Shown in pieces: positions 59,528 to 64,000 of a stretch of 64,000 nucleotides of DNA. The stretch comes from Branchiostoma belcheri (lineage: Eukaryota; Chordata; Leptocardii; Amphioxiformes; Branchiostomatidae): NCBI RefSeq assembly GCF_001625305.1, contig NW_017803824.1, forward strand, positions 2,940,960 through 3,004,959, given 5' to 3'. The translations under genes were made by a program, and so were the position numbers. Every line of letters starts with the position of its first letter. Position 1 is the stretch's first letter. The notes under the pieces are model-generated. The model was given only the letters and a program-made list of their open reading frames with translations, searched no databases and was not told the DNA's origin.

Positions 59528-59646
59528 ATGGCGCGGCTGTGGAGGAGAGAGGACGGGATGTTGTGGTGTGTTCTCCTGGCGTGCCTGTGGACCGTGGCGG
59601 TGTGTCAGCGGGCTGGGACCACCAGGGACAACCTCATCCTCACCAA
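59528..59646 (+). CDS. First coding exon of an unidentified secreted or membrane protein (cut by gap)
   Basis: ATG at 59528 in a good context (CCAACATGG) opens MARLWRREDGMLWCVLLACL, then WTVAVCQRAGTTRDNLILT before the N gap at 59647. Basic start, hydrophobic core WCVLLACLWTVAV and cleavage-like CQRA make a convincing signal peptide. The donor and all later exons are hidden by the gap or lie outside the window. GC-rich sequence before it fits a 5' UTR. The family is not recognisable from 39 residues. Confidence 0.55.
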
Positions 59647-59666
59647 NNNNNNNNNNNNNNNNNNNN
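59647..59666. other. Assembly gap of 20 Ns
   Basis: Unknown bases separating the signal-peptide exon from the 9-bp minisatellite. The round length suggests a placeholder, so its true size is unknown. Confidence 0.99.
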
Positions 59667-60384
59667 GTCAACTCGGTCAACTCGGTCAACTTCCCTGGTC
59701 AACTCGGTCAACTCGGTCAACTACCCTGGTCAACTCGGTCAACTCGATCAACTCGGTCAACTCGGTCCACTACCCTGGTCAACTCGGTCAACTCGGTCAA
59801 CTCGATCAACTCGGTCGACTACCCTGGTCACTCGGTCAACTCGGTCAACTCGGTCAACTCTGATCAACTCGGTCAACTCGGTCAACTCGGTCAACTCGGT
59901 CAACTCGGTCCACTACCCTGGTCAACTCGGTCAACTCGGTCAACTCGGTCAACTCGGTCAACTACCCTGGTCAACTCGGTCAACTCGGTCAACTACCCTG
60001 GTCAACTCGGTCAAACTCGGTCAACTCGGTCAACTCGGTCCACTAACCTGGTCAACTCGGTCAACTCGGTCAACTCGGTCAACTCGGTCAACTCGATCAA
60101 CTCGGTCAACTCGGTCAACTCGGTCAACTCGGTCCACTACCCTGGTCAACTCGATCAACTCGGTCAACTCGGTCCACTACCCTGGTCAACTCGGTCAACT
60201 CGGTCAACTCGGTCAACTCGGTCAACTACCCTGGTCAACTCGGTCAACTCGGTCAACTCGGTCAACTCAATCAACTCGGTCAACTCGGTCAACTCGGTCA
60301 ACTCGGTCAACTCGGTCCACTACCCTGGGCAACTCGGTCCACTACCCTGCTCAACTCGGTCAACTCGGTCAACTCGATCAACTA
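59667..60384 (+). repeat. 9-bp minisatellite (GTCAACTCG)n
   Basis: About 720 bp made almost wholly of GTCAACTCG units, broken at intervals by GTCAACTACCCTG or GTCCACTACCCTG blocks that form a higher-order pattern. Being a multiple of three without stops, it leaves + strand frames open and creates spurious long frames of (STR)n, (VNS)n or (QLG)n. It starts right at the assembly gap, so its length is probably underestimated. Confidence 0.97.
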
Positions 60385-60389
60385 AGAAA

Positions 60390-61320
60390 GTAAGAAAGTT
60401 CTCCGACTGAGAAGAGAACTTTTTCTGTATGTCGGAGAGAACTTTTGTTGTATATGTGGGAGAGAATTCCTCTTGAATGTCGGAGAATATTTTGTATTTT
60501 ACACTCACTGTCAAGTTATGTATGACTACAGTAGGTGAAGTATACGACTTTGAACAACCTAGTGTATGAGTATATATTATATTGCGTAAGACTGTAAAGT
60601 CATTCGTCCATCATACTGTAAAATCTCTCTTACACCAAGGAAGAAAGTTCTCCGACTCACAAAGCAATATCGCTCTTCCACTCAGAGAGCAAAATTCTCT
60701 TCCACTTAGAGAACGCGGTGCTGGTAGAGGCTTGAAGTGGAAGAGAACTTTTCTGTATGTGGGAGAGAACTTTTGTTGTATATGTGGGAGAGAATTCCTG
60801 TTGAATGTCGGAGAGTATTTTGTATTTTACACACACTGTCAAGTTATGTGTGACTACAGTAAGTAAAGTATACAACTTTGAACAATTTAGTGTATGAGCA
60901 TATATTCTACGGTCTAAGACATCTAAGACTTTTTTTTCATTATACAGAGAAAGCTCTCTTACACCAAGAAAGTAAGTTCTCCGACTCACAGACCAGTATC
61001 GTTCTGTCACTCAGAGGACAAAATACTCTCCCACTTAGAGAATGAGTCGGTGGTAGCGCCCCGAAGTGGAAGAGAACTTTTTGCTGTATGTGTGAGAGAA
61101 CTTTTTGCCGTATATGTGGGAGAGAATTTTTTTTCAATGTCGAAGAGACGATCACTCTCTCACTCACAAGAGTGGAAGAGAACTTTTTGCTGTATGTGGG
61201 AGAGAACTCTTCGCCGTATATGTGGGAGAGAATTTTTTTTCAATGTCGAAGAGACGATCACTCTCTCACTCACAAGAGAAAAGCGGAATGTGTCGCTGAT
61301 AGAGACTGGAAGTGGGAGAG
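60390..61320 (+). repeat. Long-period tandem array, about 330 bp units
   Basis: The landmark GTATATGTGGGAGAGA recurs near 60447, 60778, 61113 and 61216, and AAGTTCTCCGACT near 60396, 60645 and 60974. This gives a period near 330 bp, plus an inner 103-bp repeat at the end (ATGTCGAAGAGACGATCACT near 61136 and 61239). The motif GGGAGAGAA recurs throughout. No convincing coding potential. Confidence 0.8.
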
Positions 61321-61819
61321 AATGTCGAGTTTTGTACGTATGTGGAGGAGAGTTTTTACATGTGTGTCGGAGAGAATGACTCTGTCTGTAAGAGACGACC
61401 TTTCTATCCTGCATGCAAAGTGTGCCCGCATGTCAAACAACTTTCTATCACTGACAGTCACTCTTGCCAAGTCAAATTTCGCTCGTAGGAACACTGGGAG
61501 AGTCATTGGAATCTTGTGCTCTGTCTGTTTGATATACACAGACTGTACAGGGAATTTTGTTTGAGTGTCAGAGATAAACATCTCACTTATAGACAATCTA
61601 TAGGTGTCTCTCTCTCTTTATATATGATATGTATATATATATACATACATATATCTATCGACGTACTATGGAATTAGAAATTGCAGCGGCCGCGGTGGTA
61701 CGCCAGCTGGTCTCTGATATTAACGTAACGCACATAACTAGGTCGTGCGGCGATACATGCTAGCGGAGAATATTGTTTTTTTCCTCAGCATAGACCACAC
61801 TGTACGGTAATGATGCTCC

Positions 61820-62110
61820 CGTTATTGTATGAGAATGACTTTCAACACTTGTGTCGAGAGATGTAGAGAAAAACCTGTGTGTGTTCGACCCCTGTCAATA
61901 CTTAAAGTGGAAGAGAAAACAACTGTGTCTGAGAGACCCTTTCCAACACTTGTGTGGGAGAGAAAAAAAGCCCTGTGTGTGGGAGACCCTATTCAACACT
62001 TGTGTGGGAGAGACAGAAAGCTGTGTGTGTGGGAGAGAGAAAACTGCTGTATGTGAGAGGCCGTTTTCCCTCACTTGTGTGGGAGAGAGAAAAATTCTGT
62101 ATGAGTGAGA
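61820..62110 (+). repeat. TGTGTGGGAGAGA-rich degenerate repeat
   Basis: CACTTGTGTGGGAGAGA-type units repeat about every 30-60 bp, sharing the GGGAGAGA core with the array before it. A TA/CT-rich simple stretch (61605-61660) and unique sequence separate the two. Confidence 0.65.
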
Positions 62111-62315
62111 CCCTAATCCTTACTTGAGTAGGATAATTGTTCTCTATATGTGTATAATTTTGCAACACTTGGCCCTCGATATCCGTCCCACCATATGCTG
62201 GTCCTGTGTCAGAAGTGACACTTCCTCAAAGTCTCTCTGCTCTCTCTCTCTCTGCTCTGTTACTCATAAAATAGTAAAACTGTATTTCTCATCAGATACA
62301 ACAGATTCTTCGCAA

Positions 62316-64000
62316 TTTGCATGAGCAGAAATGGTTCTATGCTTTGGTTGGAGAAATTAAAATTTAGTATTTTGTGCACTTCTGGCGGCAGTCGATGTGC
62401 GGCGCACATGTACAACTAGGACAACTCTGGGAGAACACCTGCCAGAACCCGACTTGCTACTACTTGCTATTGAATCGAGAGACACTGTCAAAGAAAGTGT
62501 GCGGTTCGCTGGCCAAAGAGCTCACCAGCTCCTTGCCCAGACTAATACCTAACAAACTTTACACCGTCCGAAGAACACAACACCCTCGCTGTACGAAGGG
62601 TATAGGTAAGTCCTGTAAAACAACATCAGTGGTCATTCTTGCCAACATATCGTTACAATCACCATATTTACACCATAAGTTTATTACTGCTAGCGCAAAA
62701 TTTTCCTTTTGTATTAGCTGCACTGCACATCATGGACGTTCCCGCCCCCGATTGTCTGGACGAACAAATAAACTGACTAGCTCCATATCAGGTCGCTAGG
62801 GGTCGCCCATAAGCTGTATAGCTGCGTCTGTGAATTTCTTGTGGTGACGGGCGTTTATATCGATCCCCAACCACATACGAAGGAGTTCTTAACCTCCTTG
62901 CACAATGACATATAGATGAATGTTACTGAATGTTGCTTTCAGATAACTATGGAGCTACAATGAGTTAAGTAAACGTCTTATAGCTGGATAAAGACATTTC
63001 TACACGGTTTATTTCAAGCCGTCCCGAATAAGGGTAAGTTCAGGGAGATATCCCCGTGAGAAAAGCGTTTTGGCACACGCCATGAACAAAGTCAAGTTCA
63101 GTGTCAAGCTGGCGACAGTTCAGCGCCCTGGGACCGTTAGGCGGAACCCGTTTCTAACGGCAAAACGTAGATACCTCACGATGCTGTGTGAATCTGCGAT
63201 GATAGAAAAATACCACAGACATAAGAAATACAATGTCTAACATGTCTAACATTACAACATGTGTGCTTTGAATGGTTTATTCGGTGCTGGCTGCATGATA
63301 GTCTAACACCAAGGGCAAGGATGATACCTCACGAATGCTTTGTGATCATAGAAAAAATACCACAGACAGAAGAAGTGCAATGTCTAACATTACAACATGT
63401 GCGTTTTCAATACAAATGTACAAATGTAGTTTCTTCACTGCTGACTGCATGATAGTCTGTGTAACACAAACACCACTGTCCGGGGCTATAAAGGGGTCTT
63501 CCCCGCAGGGGGCGGCTGGCTTCATGCGGCGCAGACTAATATCCGATGTCTTCTCTTGAAGTTGAACTTGAATGACCCATATCCGATCAACCCATAGCCC
63601 CAAGGCATTGCAATTTTCGCTGAACCTACAGTCTTTTTTTTATCACAAGTCCCAATTGTCTGATATTGAACGCAGGGGCCAACGGAACACAGTAGCTATC
63701 AGAGAACAGTTTTATGGCCAAAAAGAGAACAAAGAACCAATATTGAATCGGAGTTATATCAGGGGAATATACCAGCACGCAGGCCACCATTCTGATGTTT
63801 ATAGGGACTACTTTTAACTCGCATGGAATCCCTTTCCCAGACAAAGTCATTGGCAAAAGTTAGTTTGGATGGGCACGGTATGGCTGGCTTTCCATCCGTC
63901 TCATTACAGATCTATAGCGCAGGGCAAAGGCAGTAACATTACCAGTGTAACTCATATTGGCAAATTGACAAAAGAGCTGTTAGAGCTCTTTGTCGTTCGT
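62316..64000 (+). repeat. Direct duplicate segment, copy B (runs off the window)
   Basis: Counterpart of 57063-58732, including the nested internal repeat (ACCTCACGA at about 63173 and 63326). The last 40 bases of the window match 58693-58732 exactly, so the similarity continues beyond the edge. Confidence 0.9.

Noticed and set aside
59667..60410. Long frames of (STR)n, (VNS)n and (QLG)n
   Set aside because: Consequence of a stop-free 9-bp repeat; all three frames are open, so openness says nothing about coding. The track joins them across Ns.

Overview
The window is animal nuclear DNA: dense short exons with canonical GT-AG introns, GC-rich coding blocks in AT-richer introns, tRNA-derived SINEs, small inverted-repeat transposons and minisatellites. 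A one-locus teneurin close in length and domain order to chordate teneurins, plus the intron and repeat style, suggest an invertebrate deuterostome, most likely a lancelet (Branchiostoma). The species call is inference. I assembled exons by hand, matching splice sites, reading phase and remembered family sequence.

Layout. 1-5250 is non-coding and probably holds upstream UTR exons or intron. From 5251 to about 43.9 kb the + strand carries an almost complete teneurin: 32 coding exons between 5376 and 42321, predicting about 2710 residues. The protein has an intracellular domain, one membrane span, eight EGF repeats, TTR and FN-plug domains, an NHL propeller, a YD-repeat shell and an ABD/Tox-GHH-derived C-terminus. 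The first coding exon contains a one-base frameshift in this assembly. Two in-frame cassette exons (36478-36534, 38042-38116) and a partial copy of the penultimate exon (40992-41080) suggest extra isoforms or exon decay.

Tail-to-tail with it, on the - strand from 56201 to 44745, lies a 14-exon gene predicting 1545 residues: signal peptide, about 735 residues of Thr/Pro-rich mucin-like stalk, one membrane span, and a 760-residue cytoplasmic tail with three SH3 domains and proline-rich linkers. This combination is the most unusual thing in the window. It would couple a mucin-like surface sensor or adhesin directly to SH3 scaffolding in one polypeptide.

The right end (56.2-64 kb) is repeat territory. 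One signal-peptide first exon of an unidentified + strand gene (59528) runs into a 20-N gap and a 9-bp minisatellite. A long-period array follows. A 1.7-kb segment occurs twice in direct orientation, 5.27 kb apart, which is either a real duplication or an unmerged haplotype.

Mobile elements include a 1.2-kb foldback element with a 6-bp target duplication, a 1.6-kb inverted-repeat element and a 189-bp MITE (each with 5-bp duplications), and two tRNA-derived SINEs.
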